A stretch of DNA of 64,000 bases from Candidatus Zhuqueibacterota bacterium. Lineage in GTDB: Bacteria > Zhuqueibacterota > Zhuqueibacteria > Residuimicrobiales > Residuimicrobiaceae. A program made the position numbers and the translations under genes. Below the pieces are notes generated by a model. It was not told where the DNA came from and did no database searches. It worked only from the letters and a program-made list of their open reading frames with translations. The stretch is taken from contig CAUJEL010000152.1 in assembly GCA_963169875.1 (NCBI GenBank), positions 1 through 64,000 of the forward strand. The letters are read 5' to 3'. Numbering within the stretch: the first letter of the stretch is position 1; the number at the start of each line of letters is the position of its first letter. Positions 18,034-27,209 of this stretch are shown here, one piece after another.

Positions 18034-18572
18034 AAATTCGGGTCCAGTGGGAGCTGATCAAAAGGAACCGGCTCCTGGATTTTCATCGCTTCCATAATTT
18101 TCAGGGTTTGCTCATACGGATTAAACAGTTGGGCGATTGGCAGCGTGAGATCAATGGTCTCGACAATAGCAGCCTGGTATGGCATTTCCCATTTGGAGAC
18201 GATGATGATGACGCCCGTATCTTGCGCTAATTGCTTCCATGGCTCCTGAATTTGTGCGGTAATATGTGAAATTCCAGCCGTGGAAAAGACCTGCTGATGC
18301 ATGCGCACCCGGATCCAGGGCCCCTCTTTCTCGAGTTCTTTTATCTTATCCTGATTATTTTCACTCTTGGCTTTCATGTGTTCAGTCCGGATGGCCTGCA
18401 ATCTTTCCATCTGTTGCTCTGATCGATAATAAGCCAGGGCTATCACGCGTGAATCGTAAATGCCAATCTTGCAGACAGACGCGACGTGATTCATGTCAGT
18501 TGAATGGGCGACATGAGTCAGTACCGCCAACATTAGCAAGCTGGCGCACAAGTTCAGCGTGCGATTTATCAT
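18030..18572 (-). CDS. Exported protein of unknown function
   Basis: 180 aa with a cleavable signal peptide (LNLCASLLMLAVLTHVAHS) and AAGGAG six bases before ATG 18572. The sequence KIGIYDSRVIALAYYRSEQQ followed by a charged helix (RLQAIRTEHMKAKSENNQDK) is reminiscent of the OmpH/Skp layout, with a short strand then a long helix. The C-terminal half (GVIIIVSKWEMPYQAA, then TIDLTLPIAQLF) could supply the small beta core. Resemblance to OmpH is only by eye. It is convergent with lnt, overlapping by 4 bases. Periplasmic location is likely; function unknown. Confidence 0.65.
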   Translation of the reverse strand: MINRTLNLCASLLMLAVLTHVAHSTDMNHVASVCKIGIYDSRVIALAYYRSEQQMERLQAIRTEHMKAKSENNQDKIKELEKEGPWIRVRMHQQVFSTAGISHITAQIQEPWKQLAQDTGVIIIVSKWEMPYQAAIVETIDLTLPIAQLFNPYEQTLKIMEAMKIQEPVPFDQLPLDPNF

Positions 18573-18703
18573 GTTAGACTCCTTTTCCTGTGCTTCTTAG
18601 ACGAAGACTTTTTTAATAGCTGTTTATTATTTATTTAGAATTAATCCGAAATTGGGCTTCTCCTCATGCCTCATTTTCCCGGCCGGACTCTGGCCGCAGG
18701 GTC

Positions 18704-18997
18704 TCATGACACATCGGCTGGTTTTAAATCGCTATTGTCCGGCACATACAGACACACCCCTGCAGTGAGCAACGGGATAGCTATGATAACAGCTGTTCCA
18801 ATTTGTCCCCAAGTGAATCCTTTGCTAAAAATGCCGAAAAGGAGTGCGATGGTTGCTATAAAGACCAGAATTGCCACTGCGCGTGGGTAGAATTTTGAAA
18901 TCCATCCACTCGCCACAATAGCCAAACCTGGCAGAAAATGCATGAGCATCCCCGGATTGAATCCTTCACTCGCGGTTTCCATCGCGACACCAACCAC
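18704..18997 (-). CDS. Small membrane protein, start uncertain
   Basis: Three hydrophobic segments are visible: MLMHFLPGLAIVASGWI, AVAILVFIATIALLFGIF and IGTAVIIAIPLLTAGVCLYV. The frame continues upstream of the track GTG start without a stop for at least 20 codons (reading ..DPIVQEGQLVVGVAMETASEG), and no ribosome site marks a start. The N-terminus is therefore unresolved and the gene could be a 5'-truncated remnant. It resembles small uncharacterised 3-4 TM proteins. Function unknown. Confidence 0.5.
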   Translation of the reverse strand: MVGVAMETASEGFNPGMLMHFLPGLAIVASGWISKFYPRAVAILVFIATIALLFGIFSKGFTWGQIGTAVIIAIPLLTAGVCLYVPDNSDLKPADVS

Positions 18998-19242
18998 AAG
19001 CTGACCTTCTTGAACGATTGGATCATATTGTGTAATTTTGCTTGATTTTCTGCCCTGTGGTAGATACTTTACCTGTGGTTTAGAGAAAGAATGTAATATA
19101 GCAGCCTCAGGGGCAAGACCCGGATATCACTGATTCTGCGAAGGATGAATTGCAAACCCATGAATGATCTAATAGTCTCATCTTTTAGAAAAAATGTACT
19201 GAATGAGAATAAAATCACAACTTGAAAAGCAGGATTATTGTC

Positions 19243-20910
19243 ATGGCAAATAAAACAACACGCCGCAGTTTTATCAAGACCACGGCTGCATTATCAGCAG
19301 GCTTGCTGACGGGTTGCAGATTCTCAAACAGATTTGACATCATCATAAAAAGTGGTTGGGTATACGATGGCACGGGTGCACCTCCTGTGCTAAAAGATCT
19401 GGGGATAAAAGGTGACCGAATTGCCGCCATCGCTGATTTGGAAAATTCTTCCGCCGATCTAATCATCGATGCGCACAATCTCGCCGTGGCTCCGGGTTTT
19501 ATTGATATACACGCCCATACAGATAGTCGATTATTGGTCTGTCCTGAGGGCGACAGCAAGATATATCAGGGCGTCACCACGGAGATAGGCGGCAATTGCG
19601 GTTCTTCTCCCTTTCCTCTGAATGATGAAGATTTTCATGAAATGCATACTTCCAGTGTCGAGAAATATGGTATTGAGTTTAACTGGCGTAAACTGGACGG
19701 ATTTTTCCAAGCCCTGGAAGAGAGAAAAATGGGGATTAATTATGCAACATTTACAGGGCATGGAGATTTACGCGCCTTCGTCGTGGGGAAAAATGATGTT
19801 CCCGCGACCCCTGAACAATTAAACCGGATGCAGGCTATCCTTGCCGAATCCATGGAACACGGCAGCTTGGGCCTATCGACCGGGCTGGAATATGCGCCGG
19901 GCAGTTATGCATCAGCAGAAGAATTGATCGAGCTGTGTAAAATAGTATCAAAGAGGAATGGCGTATACGCCACCCACATGCGCAATGAAGATGACCGGGT
20001 GCTCGAAGCCATCACGGAAGCATTACGGATTTGCACAGAAGCAGGAGTATCCACCGAATTGTCCCATTTCAAAGCGTGCAATAAATCGAATTGGCCCAAA
20101 AAGGAAAAAATGCTCGAGATGCTCCACAATGCCCACGACGCCGGATTGCCGGTACACGCGGACAGATATCCCTACATTGCCTATTCGACCGGCCTGGCGC
20201 AATTCCTGCCGCTATCCGTTCGACAGGGTAGCGATGAAGAGGTACTGGCGAGATTGAAGGATGCGGCTTTTCATAAGGTGATAAAGGAGTATGCGCAAAG
20301 CAGAAGCACCAAGATTGGCGGATGGGACCGCGTGGTCATTGCTTCGTGTAAAAATCCAGAGGATGTAGTTTTCGAGGGCAAGTCCCTGCTGCAATGTGCA
20401 GAAGAAAAAAAAGGGGATCCGCTGGATGTTGTCATCGAACTGCTGATCAGGAATGATAAAAATGTGGACATAGTCGGATTTGCCATGGATGAAGATAATT
20501 TACGAAAAACGCTGCAATCAAATTTGATGATGATTGGTTCCGATGGGAGTGTGGCCTCTGTGCACGGGAAATTATCGGCGGGAAAACCCCATCCCAGATT
20601 TTATGGCACCTTTCCGCGGGTGCTGGGACGCTATTGCCGCGAGGGAAAATGGTTCGATTTGCAAACGGCGTTGAAAAAAATGACCAGCATGCCGGCAGAA
20701 AAACTGGGATTGAAAGGGAGAGGGAAAATCCAAAAAAATTATTTTGCCGATATCACCATCTTTGATCCGCAAACCATTATTGATAAAGCCACCTTCAGCG
20801 AACCCCATCAATATCCTGCGGGAATTGAATATGTCCTTGTCAGTGGCCAGCTGACCATTGACAAGGGAAAACACCTGGGAAAATATGCGGGTCATGTTTT
20901 AAAAATTTAA
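19243..20910 (+). CDS. N-acyl-D-amino-acid deacylase (D-aminoacylase) family amidohydrolase
   Basis: 555 aa from ATG 19243 (MANKTTRRSFIKTTAALSAG), chosen over 19222 because the Tat motif TRRSF then sits near the N-terminus. LLTGC suggests a lipoprotein signal combined with Tat export. The family core is complete: DIIIKSGWVYDGTG, APGFIDIHAHTDSRL with the metal-binding HxH, GVTTEIGGNCG carrying the Cys ligand, STGLEYAPG, TELSHFKA and the late GSDGSV. Members remove the acyl group from N-acyl-D-amino acids, or process D-glutamate or dihydropyrimidine-like substrates, with zinc. An envelope-located enzyme could salvage cell-wall-derived D-amino acids (inference). A decayed gene and a nitrilase family gene follow on the same strand. 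Confidence 0.9.
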   Translation: MANKTTRRSFIKTTAALSAGLLTGCRFSNRFDIIIKSGWVYDGTGAPPVLKDLGIKGDRIAAIADLENSSADLIIDAHNLAVAPGFIDIHAHTDSRLLVCPEGDSKIYQGVTTEIGGNCGSSPFPLNDEDFHEMHTSSVEKYGIEFNWRKLDGFFQALEERKMGINYATFTGHGDLRAFVVGKNDVPATPEQLNRMQAILAESMEHGSLGLSTGLEYAPGSYASAEELIELCKIVSKRNGVYATHMRNEDDRVLEAITEALRICTEAGVSTELSHFKACNKSNWPKKEKMLEMLHNAHDAGLPVHADRYPYIAYSTGLAQFLPLSVRQGSDEEVLARLKDAAFHKVIKEYAQSRSTKIGGWDRVVIASCKNPEDVVFEGKSLLQCAEEKKGDPLDVVIELLIRNDKNVDIVGFAMDEDNLRKTLQSNLMMIGSDGSVASVHGKLSAGKPHPRFYGTFPRVLGRYCREGKWFDLQTALKKMTSMPAEKLGLKGRGKIQKNYFADITIFDPQTIIDKATFSEPHQYPAGIEYVLVSGQLTIDKGKHLGKYAGHVLKI

Positions 20911-20943
20911 ATGACATTCTGCATTGGAAACACGGGAGTAATC

Positions 20944-21204
20944 ATGCATACCTTCATCCTCATGACCTTGGCTTTGATGATTACCACTTCGCATCCGGTT
21001 ACTGCCCAATCGTAGTTTGAACTCAAACCTGTGACGCCCAACGTTTTTCTCGCAGCCGCAGCGGAGCAGATGTTTGTCAACTGCAACTCTGCAGTTATTG
21101 TCCTCGAGGATGGAGTGCTCGTCGTGGACTCACAGGCAACGCCTGCCGCAGCCCGGGCGCTGATTGAGGAGATCGGGAAGGTGACCTCCAAGCCGATACG
21201 CTGA
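20944..21204 (+). pseudogene. N-terminal remnant of a metallo-beta-lactamase-fold hydrolase
   Basis: From ATG 20944 one reading frame gives a signal peptide (MHTFILMTLALMITTSHPVTAQ), a TAG at 21013, then FELKPVTPNVFLAAAAEQMF followed by VNCNSAVIVLEDGVLVVDSQ and AAARALIEEIGKVTSKPIR, ending at TGA 21204. This is the first ~85 residues of an MBL-fold hydrolase (opening strand pair and helix). The HxHxDH metal motif that should follow shortly is missing. An internal stop plus loss of the C-terminal two-thirds marks a pseudogene. The track shows only an antisense shadow here. Confidence 0.8.
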
Positions 21205-21236
21205 ACCCTACTTAATGACAAAGATGAGGTGTAGAG

Positions 21237-22190
21237 ATGGATAATCTTCGCGTTGCAACAGCACAATTCGAAAACAGAAGTGGAGATAAAGCATATAATC
21301 TTAATAGCATCGAAAGGTTGACCCAGAAAGCAGCTGCAGAGGGGGCCGATGTTATTGCATTTCATGAATGTTCCATAACAGGTTATACCTTTGCTCGGAA
21401 TCTATCATATAGTCAACTGATTGATATTGCAGAAAATATACCTGACGGCAAAAGTACTGAAAAATTAGTGGAAATGGCTGCGCTCAATAATATTACTATT
21501 CTAGCAGGCTTATTTGAAAAGGACGTCAGCAACGATTTATATAAAGCCTATATTTGTGTGGATAAAAATGGCCTTAAAGCAAAATACCGCAAGATACATC
21601 CATTCATCAACCCGTATTTAAAACCAGGGCATGAGTATGTTGTATTCGACATTAAAGGATGGAAATGTGGCATTTTGATATGTTATGATAACAATATCAT
21701 TGAAAATGTTCGAGCCACGGCACTCCTTGGTGCTGAAATCATATTCATGCCACATGTGACGATGTGTACCCCTTCAACAAGACCAGGTGCAGGATTTGTC
21801 GATCCGAAATTATGGGAAAACAGGATCAATGATCCAACATCTTTACGAATAGAATTTGATGGATTGAAAGGACGCGCCTGGCTGATGAAATGGCTTCCGG
21901 CACGAGCCTATGACAATGGAATTTATGTAATATTTTCAAACCCGATAGGAATGGATCATGATCAACTCAAGAATGGATGTTCAATGATTATCGATCCATT
22001 TGGAGATATCATAGCCGAATGTCGAAGCTTTGATGATGAGTACGCAATTGGCAATTTATCATATGGCAAAATATCCGATTCCGGAGGATATAGATACAGA
22101 ATGGCCAGAAAGCCTGAATTATTCAGAAAAATAATTGGCCAGGAACACATGTCAGTCCAAAATGTCGTATGGATGAAAAAAGAGTCGTAG
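21237..22190 (+). CDS. Carbon-nitrogen hydrolase (nitrilase superfamily amidase)
   Basis: 317 aa, cytoplasmic (no signal). The Glu-Lys-Cys triad is visible: Glu44 in FHECSITGY, Lys119 in AKYRKIHPF and Cys149 in GILICYDNN. Other core stretches are LRVATAQFENRSGD at the start, GAEIIFMPH after the nucleophile and CSMIIDPFGDIIAE near the end. Enzymes of this family hydrolyse amides, nitriles or carbamoyl groups. The overall layout resembles carbamoyl-hydrolase and omega-amidase branches, but the substrate cannot be set from sequence. Base composition is AT-richer than the contig average, and it lies between two gene remnants, so it may be recently acquired. Confidence 0.9.
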   Translation: MDNLRVATAQFENRSGDKAYNLNSIERLTQKAAAEGADVIAFHECSITGYTFARNLSYSQLIDIAENIPDGKSTEKLVEMAALNNITILAGLFEKDVSNDLYKAYICVDKNGLKAKYRKIHPFINPYLKPGHEYVVFDIKGWKCGILICYDNNIIENVRATALLGAEIIFMPHVTMCTPSTRPGAGFVDPKLWENRINDPTSLRIEFDGLKGRAWLMKWLPARAYDNGIYVIFSNPIGMDHDQLKNGCSMIIDPFGDIIAECRSFDDEYAIGNLSYGKISDSGGYRYRMARKPELFRKIIGQEHMSVQNVVWMKKES

Positions 22191-22277
22191 GGTGGGATTA
22201 AGCCTACCCCATTTTCAAAGAAGCAAGTCCTCTCTCCTCCTGGAAACTGACGAAAAGGGAGCGAATTTTTAACTTTT

Positions 22278-22493
22278 GTGTTTCCAAGCTCCAGCCCGGG
22301 AATAATAAACATCAGGCAGGCCGCAGGAGCGGCCGGATGGCTCCTGTCAAGAATCACTAATGAATGTCCAGCCTGGTCACCCGATGGGAACCGGCTTGCA
22401 TTTGCGAGTGGTCGAACAGGAAGAGGGGACATTTTCATCATGGAGATTGACAAAGAGAGAGTCAAGGCGGACTTGAAGTCACTCAATCAATGA
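22278..22493 (+). pseudogene. Remnant of a PD40/TolB-like beta-propeller gene
   Basis: Within this frame, SRITNECPAWSPDGNRLAFA then SGRTGRGDIFIMEIDKE is a textbook PD40 (WD40-like) propeller blade as found in TolB-like proteins, followed by a stop. The first ~25 residues are not family-like, and there is no ribosome site or signal peptide. Only one blade of a multi-blade protein is left. Confidence 0.65.
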
Positions 22494-22963
22494 GCCGCAT
22501 GATTGTCGTCAACAGGACCATGAGGGAGACGGTCAAATTTCATGCGCACCACACCCTCCGAAACACGGACGACTGAATGGAACTGGTAGTACCCGCATCG
22601 AAAAGCCAGGGGCCGCCGCAACGCCGGACTGACCCATTGAGAAGAGGCTGGAGGCGCGCAGCAAGGCTTCCATGCCAGAATGGGAAAGGAGTGACTCATG
22701 TCTGGCTACTATAAATGACTTGATCTCGGATGCGTTATCAGTAACTACTGAATACCAGGCTTGGTCACTCACAGCAGACCAAGGCGCAGGTATTCAATGG
22801 AGTATCATATATCTGTTTCAGCCGCAGCTCTGGCTGCAAAAGGTCGCAGACGGCCGGAGTATCCTCCCACGCCTCGCATATTAGTGTGCTATTTTTATGT
22901 TTCGTGATTCACAAAACTGTGACCCGGGTCCTAAAAAACTCCTGCGGTGCATTTTGTCTGCGC
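22494..22963. other. Intergenic stretch, possibly decayed DNA
   Basis: About 470 bases between the PD40 remnant and the P-type ATPase end. Short frames on both strands (for example 22487-22699 minus and 22672-22884 plus) have no recognisable motifs or ribosome sites. No clean hairpin terminator was seen for the ATPase transcript entering from the right. Confidence 0.45.
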
Positions 22964-25672
22964 TCACTTTTTTCTTCTCCGGGCCCATTTTTCCACCTCG
23001 ACAACGATGTAGCCGAGGAATCCCACGCCAACCGCCAGGCCCCAGTCGCGCAGCGATATGGGCGCGCTGGCCAGCGTGCTGTTCATGAACGGCACATAGG
23101 TGAACAGCAGCTGCAGCAGGATCATCACGGCGATGCCAATCACGATCCAGCGATTGCTGAACACCCCCAGATGCAGGAATGATTTCGTCAGGGAGCGGCA
23201 ATTCAACAGATAAAACACTTCGATCATCACCACGGTGTTTACAGCGATGGTGCGCGCCTGGGCGATGCCGGCACCGAGGTGTAACGACAATTTATACAAC
23301 GCAAAGGCGCCGGTGGTGATGATGCCGCCGACAAGGAGCAAGCGCACGATTAACTCATTGGTGAGGATGGGCGCATTGGGGGCCCGCGGCTGACGCCGCA
23401 TGATATCGGGTTCCTTGAGCTCCATGGCCAACGTCAGACCCAGGACGCTGGCGGTGACGGTGTTGATCCAGAGAATATGTACGGGCAATATCGGCAGTGC
23501 GACGCCGGCCAGGATGGCCAGCATGATGATCAGCCCCTCGCCGATATTGGTGGGTATCGTCCAAACGATGATTTTTGTCAGGTTGTCGAAAACGCCGCGG
23601 CCTTCTTCAACAGCCGCCTCGATGGTGGCAAAGTTATCATCGGTCAGGACCATGTCCGCGGCTTCCTTGGCGACATCGGTGCCGGTGATACCCATGGCGA
23701 TGCCGATATCCGCCTGTTTCAACGCCGGACCGTCGTTGACGCCATCGCCGGTCATGGCGACGACGTTGCCGCGCGACTGCAAGGCTTCGACAAGCCGCAG
23801 TTTTTGTTCCGGCGTCACCCGCGCGAACACTGCCACATCTCCCGCTGCTTCAATCAGCTGCTCGTCGGTATAGTCTGCCATTTCCCCACCACTCAGCACA
23901 CAATCCTGCGCCGGCGTGCCGTCCGCACAGGGTTGGGCGATGCCGATTTGCGCGCCTATGGCCGCGGCGGTCAGTGCGTGATCGCCGGTGATCATTTTGA
24001 CGTGGATGCCGGCAGCCTGACAAGCGCGCACCGCGCTGATGGCCTCCTGCCGTGGCGGATCGATCATCCCCTGGAGCCCGAAAAAGGTCAGACCGCCCTG
24101 GATCGATTCATGAGCCACTGTCATGGTGTCCGGCGGCACCACCAGGCCCGCAAAAGCCAACACGCGCAGGCCGCGTTTGGCCATATCGGCTACGGCAGCT
24201 TCAACCGTCCTGGCATCGAGCGCTACGGGTTCACCCGCCTCATCCAGCGCCGCGGTACATTTGTTCAATATGGCTTCAACCGCACCTTTGATGAATAGTA
24301 TCTTGCCGCCATCCGGCGCGGTATGCAGGGTTGCCATGTACTGATAGCTGGAGTCAAAGGGGATGGCATCCAGGCGCGGATAGCGGGCGGCGGCGTCTTC
24401 TGTCGCCAGGCCGGCCTTGTTCGCCGCCACGATCAACGCCACCTCCGTCGGATCTCCCTGCGCCTGCCATTGCCCGTCGCTCTGCACCAGAACGCTGTCG
24501 TTACACAGTAATCCCGCCTGCAGGCACTTCTCCACACCGCGAGACAAGGATATCGTTTGCCCCTGTCTCTGCAACTCACCCCTGGGCTCGTAACCGCTAC
24601 CGGTAATGTGGTACATCTCTGTACCAACGAAAATATTCTGCACCATCATCTGGTTCTGGGTCAAGGTGCCGGTCTTGTCGGAACAGACCACCGTCACGCT
24701 GCCCAGCGTTTCCACGGCCGGCAGCTTGCGGATGATGGCGCGACGCCGCGCCATGCGCGCGACGCCGATCGCCAGAGTCACCGTCAGCGCCGCAGGCAAG
24801 CCTTCGGGTATCATGGCGACCGCCAGTGCCACCACAGCTGAAAAGGTCTCCGCAGCCGATTGTCCGCGCAGCAAGCCGATGACAAAGGTCAGAACGCTTA
24901 AAGAGAGGATGGCGTACAGCACTATATGGCTGAAATGGGCGATTTTTCGCGTCAGAGGCGTTTGCAATTCCCGCGCTGCGGAGATCAGTGCGGATATGCG
25001 GCCGATCTCGGTGCTGTCTCCGACGGCTGTGACGATGCCTGTACCCTGTCCGAACGTGACCAGTGTCGACGCATAGGCCATGTTGCGCCGCTCCGCAAGG
25101 ACCGTATCGGAGGCCAGAGTGGTCTCCAGTGATTTTTGCACCGGCATGGATTCGCCCGTCAGGGACGCCTCGGCGATCTGGAGATCGCGCGCCCGCAACA
25201 GCCTCAGGTCGGCGGGCACTTTGCTGCCAGCCTGCAATTGCACAATATCTCCGGGCGTCAATTCGGAGGCCGGTATCCTCTGCACACGGCCGGCGCGGAC
25301 AACGGTCGCCTCGGTGGTCATCACCTGCGCCAGGGCCTCGATGGCCTTTTCTGCTTTGGATTCCTGCAGGTAGCCGATGACGGCATTGATGAGCACAACG
25401 GCAAAAATGATGGCGGCATCCAGCGGATCCTTGATCAAAAGGGTGATGATACTGGATGCAATTAAAATGAGAATGAGCGGATTGTTGAATTGCAGCAGAA
25501 ATCGCAGCAACGGAGATTTGCCTTTTTTCGGCGTCAACACATTGTCGCCAAAATGCTCGCGGCGATGCTTGATCTCAAAAATATCCAGGCCATCCTGAAG
25601 ATTGCTGCCTAATAGCTCGAGTACTTCCTCCTCCGGCAAATGGTGCCAGTGTTTGCCGATGATGGTCTGCAT
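22964..25672 (-). CDS. P-type cation-transporting ATPase (P2 type)
   Basis: 902 aa ion pump. The order of elements is complete: N-terminal cation-ATPase domain (HWHHLPEEEVLELLGSN), actuator motif LTGES, M4 PEGLPAALT, phosphorylation site CSDKTGTLT with Asp332, nucleotide domain, hinge GDGVNDGPALKQADIGIAMG, and C-terminal membrane helices. It resembles PacL/Ca2+-ATPases. However, the M6 segment reads WINTVTAS, where SERCA-type pumps have NxxTD, so the second Ca-coordinating Asp is missing and the transported ion is uncertain (Ca2+, Na+ or other). ATP-driven export from the cytoplasm is the family role. It is followed by a PsiE-like gene upstream on the same strand. Confidence 0.92.
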   Translation of the reverse strand: MQTIIGKHWHHLPEEEVLELLGSNLQDGLDIFEIKHRREHFGDNVLTPKKGKSPLLRFLLQFNNPLILILIASSIITLLIKDPLDAAIIFAVVLINAVIGYLQESKAEKAIEALAQVMTTEATVVRAGRVQRIPASELTPGDIVQLQAGSKVPADLRLLRARDLQIAEASLTGESMPVQKSLETTLASDTVLAERRNMAYASTLVTFGQGTGIVTAVGDSTEIGRISALISAARELQTPLTRKIAHFSHIVLYAILSLSVLTFVIGLLRGQSAAETFSAVVALAVAMIPEGLPAALTVTLAIGVARMARRRAIIRKLPAVETLGSVTVVCSDKTGTLTQNQMMVQNIFVGTEMYHITGSGYEPRGELQRQGQTISLSRGVEKCLQAGLLCNDSVLVQSDGQWQAQGDPTEVALIVAANKAGLATEDAAARYPRLDAIPFDSSYQYMATLHTAPDGGKILFIKGAVEAILNKCTAALDEAGEPVALDARTVEAAVADMAKRGLRVLAFAGLVVPPDTMTVAHESIQGGLTFFGLQGMIDPPRQEAISAVRACQAAGIHVKMITGDHALTAAAIGAQIGIAQPCADGTPAQDCVLSGGEMADYTDEQLIEAAGDVAVFARVTPEQKLRLVEALQSRGNVVAMTGDGVNDGPALKQADIGIAMGITGTDVAKEAADMVLTDDNFATIEAAVEEGRGVFDNLTKIIVWTIPTNIGEGLIIMLAILAGVALPILPVHILWINTVTASVLGLTLAMELKEPDIMRRQPRAPNAPILTNELIVRLLLVGGIITTGAFALYKLSLHLGAGIAQARTIAVNTVVMIEVFYLLNCRSLTKSFLHLGVFSNRWIVIGIAVMILLQLLFTYVPFMNSTLASAPISLRDWGLAVGVGFLGYIVVEVEKWARRRKK

Positions 25673-25857
25673 GATACCTCCGGGTATGATGTTAGTGAGA
25701 AAGATCCGGATTCTGCCGGAGAACCCATCTCATCCCATCGCCCCTGTTGGCAGAGGCGTCGATGGTAGAACAATTGTCATAGCAGGATCCGGCATCCTCT
25801 GATACGCACATGACGCTGGCTGGATCTTGGCGATCATTCTTTGCTAAACCTGTGCGC

Positions 25858-26280
25858 TCAGCCATCACTCAACGACTTGTTGCGATGCATTACCTTGATC
25901 ATATAATGAGCGCCCGATAAAGCGGCGATGATCGCGGCAATACCCAACAGTTGCAGAGGATGATATTCCTTGACGTCGAGAATGATGACCTTGCGCGCAA
26001 TGGCGATGATGGCCACTTCCACCACGACCTCGACATGGACGACATGCTCGATTACATACGCCTTGATGGTCTCCAGCAGTTCCACCCCGATCAAGACCAG
26101 CAGAAAGAAACCGAATATGTCCAGCAATTCATTGATGTCGAGCAACGCGATGGGCGGCGTGATGATATCCTTGACGATGATATAGCCCAGTTCAAGCGTA
26201 GCCAGGAGGACGATGAGCACCATCAACATCACCAGGGTGATAATGATGGTTTTTTCGAAATATTTGAGCGAGATATTCAT
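25858..26280 (-). CDS. PsiE-like (phosphate-starvation-inducible) membrane protein
   Basis: 140 aa with four hydrophobic segments (IIITLVMLMVLIVLLATLEL; LLDIFGFFLLVLIGVELLET; VEVAIIAIARKVIIL; LLGIAAIIAALSGAHYMI). The order and the motif FFLLVLIGVELLETIKAYV followed by HVEVVVEVAIIAIARKVI match the PsiE family. PsiE is induced by phosphate limitation in E. coli, but its molecular function is unknown. It is the gene before the P-type ATPase on the same strand, with a ~185-base gap, and co-expression is uncertain. Confidence 0.85.
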   Translation of the reverse strand: MNISLKYFEKTIIITLVMLMVLIVLLATLELGYIIVKDIITPPIALLDINELLDIFGFFLLVLIGVELLETIKAYVIEHVVHVEVVVEVAIIAIARKVIILDVKEYHPLQLLGIAAIIAALSGAHYMIKVMHRNKSLSDG

Positions 26281-26502
26281 TTTGGCTGTTTTCCCGTTAT
26301 GCGCAAAACAAAGACTGATTCGATATCTTCAGGATAGTTCGGCAGCCTGGAGACGCCACAACACCCTTCAAATTTTCCAGCTAACGCCGAACTTGCCTAA
26401 TAAATGAATTTACAAGATTAACTTTTAAATTCAAGGTTTATTTCACCGATGAGCAAAGAGGGGGTGGCAAGAAATGGGGAAGACTAAATTAATAGCCTGA
26501 AG

Positions 26503-26540
26503 TATTCACCGCTGAGAAAGCAGAGACGGGCAAAGAAAAG
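26503..26540 (+). repeat. Interspersed repeat TATTCACCGC...GCAGAGACG, copy 1
   Basis: TATTCACCGC followed seven bases later by GCAGAGACG and then GCAAA. The reverse complement of 60703-60737 has the same order with about six differences over 35 bases. Both copies are intergenic. Confidence 0.6.
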
Positions 26541-26863
26541 AAAAACAAATAACAGCAATGATAGCAACTGTTTTGATTGAGATTATATTCATATCATGAG
26601 CATTCTATAATCCCAACGTAAACAGCCCGGCCACTCCGGCGCACCCGGTGGTTTATGAACAGAGCAAGGTTAGACAGTTATTTATGTAATATGTGTTTTT
26701 TCATAAAAAATGCCGTTGCAATCCACCCAGCCCCTTTTTTTATCCGAAGCAACCTCATGTATCCGATTTGGGATCACTTGGAAAAGGGCTATCTCCGCGG
26801 ACCACTGACGGCCTTTTCGGGTACAGGGGGGGGCGGCTGCGGTTCTCGCGGAAGTGACTGTCA

Positions 26864-26972
26864 CCTGGCCGCATTCAGTTCCAACTACCAGCGATTGCTG
26901 ATCCGCACCTGGCGCACCTGCCAGCTCTCTTTAGCAGCCGCCTGGCCGCATTCAGTTCCAACCACCGGCGAT
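26864..26972 (+). repeat. 32-bp direct repeat pair
   Basis: CCTGGCCGCATTCAGTTCCA plus the next twelve bases at 26864-26895 recurs at 26941-26972 with two substitutions, giving a period of 77 bases. It lies ~240-345 bases before the sensor kinase start. A local duplication or a pair of regulator-binding sites are both possible. Confidence 0.75.
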
Positions 26973-27209
26973 GGCGACGGAAACGGTGTCATGTGGGTGG
27001 CCCTTCTTCAGGCATCGCCCTTTCAGGAATTCTGCTTGTTTTTCTTTGTGCTATTGTTTATTTTCATTCTTTAAGCACCAATCAAACTGCAACATCACAA
27101 CCTGCGTTGTTTTGCCATCCAGCAAAAGCTGCGCCGGTTGATCAAAACCATTCATTGAGAAGTACCGGTTCGGCAAAAACAGATTATTTAAACAAGGGAT
27201 GACATCATC

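Larger units (their letters stand above)
26281..27209. other. Long intergenic region before the sensor kinase
   Basis: About 930 bases between divergent genes. The only sizeable frame (26655-27074 plus, 139 aa) has no family resemblance and reads through a duplicated segment, so I do not call it a gene. The region holds a copy of an interspersed repeat (26503-26540) and a 32-bp direct repeat pair (26864-26895 and 26941-26972). The kinase promoter should lie near the right end. Confidence 0.55.

Noticed and set aside
22487-22884. Short frames on both strands before the P-type ATPase end
   Set aside because: No motif, start signal or composition support.
26655-27074. 139-aa ORF upstream of the sensor kinase
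   Set aside because: No family resemblance, no ribosome site, and the frame passes through a 32-bp direct repeat and a G-run. Composition is not coding-like.
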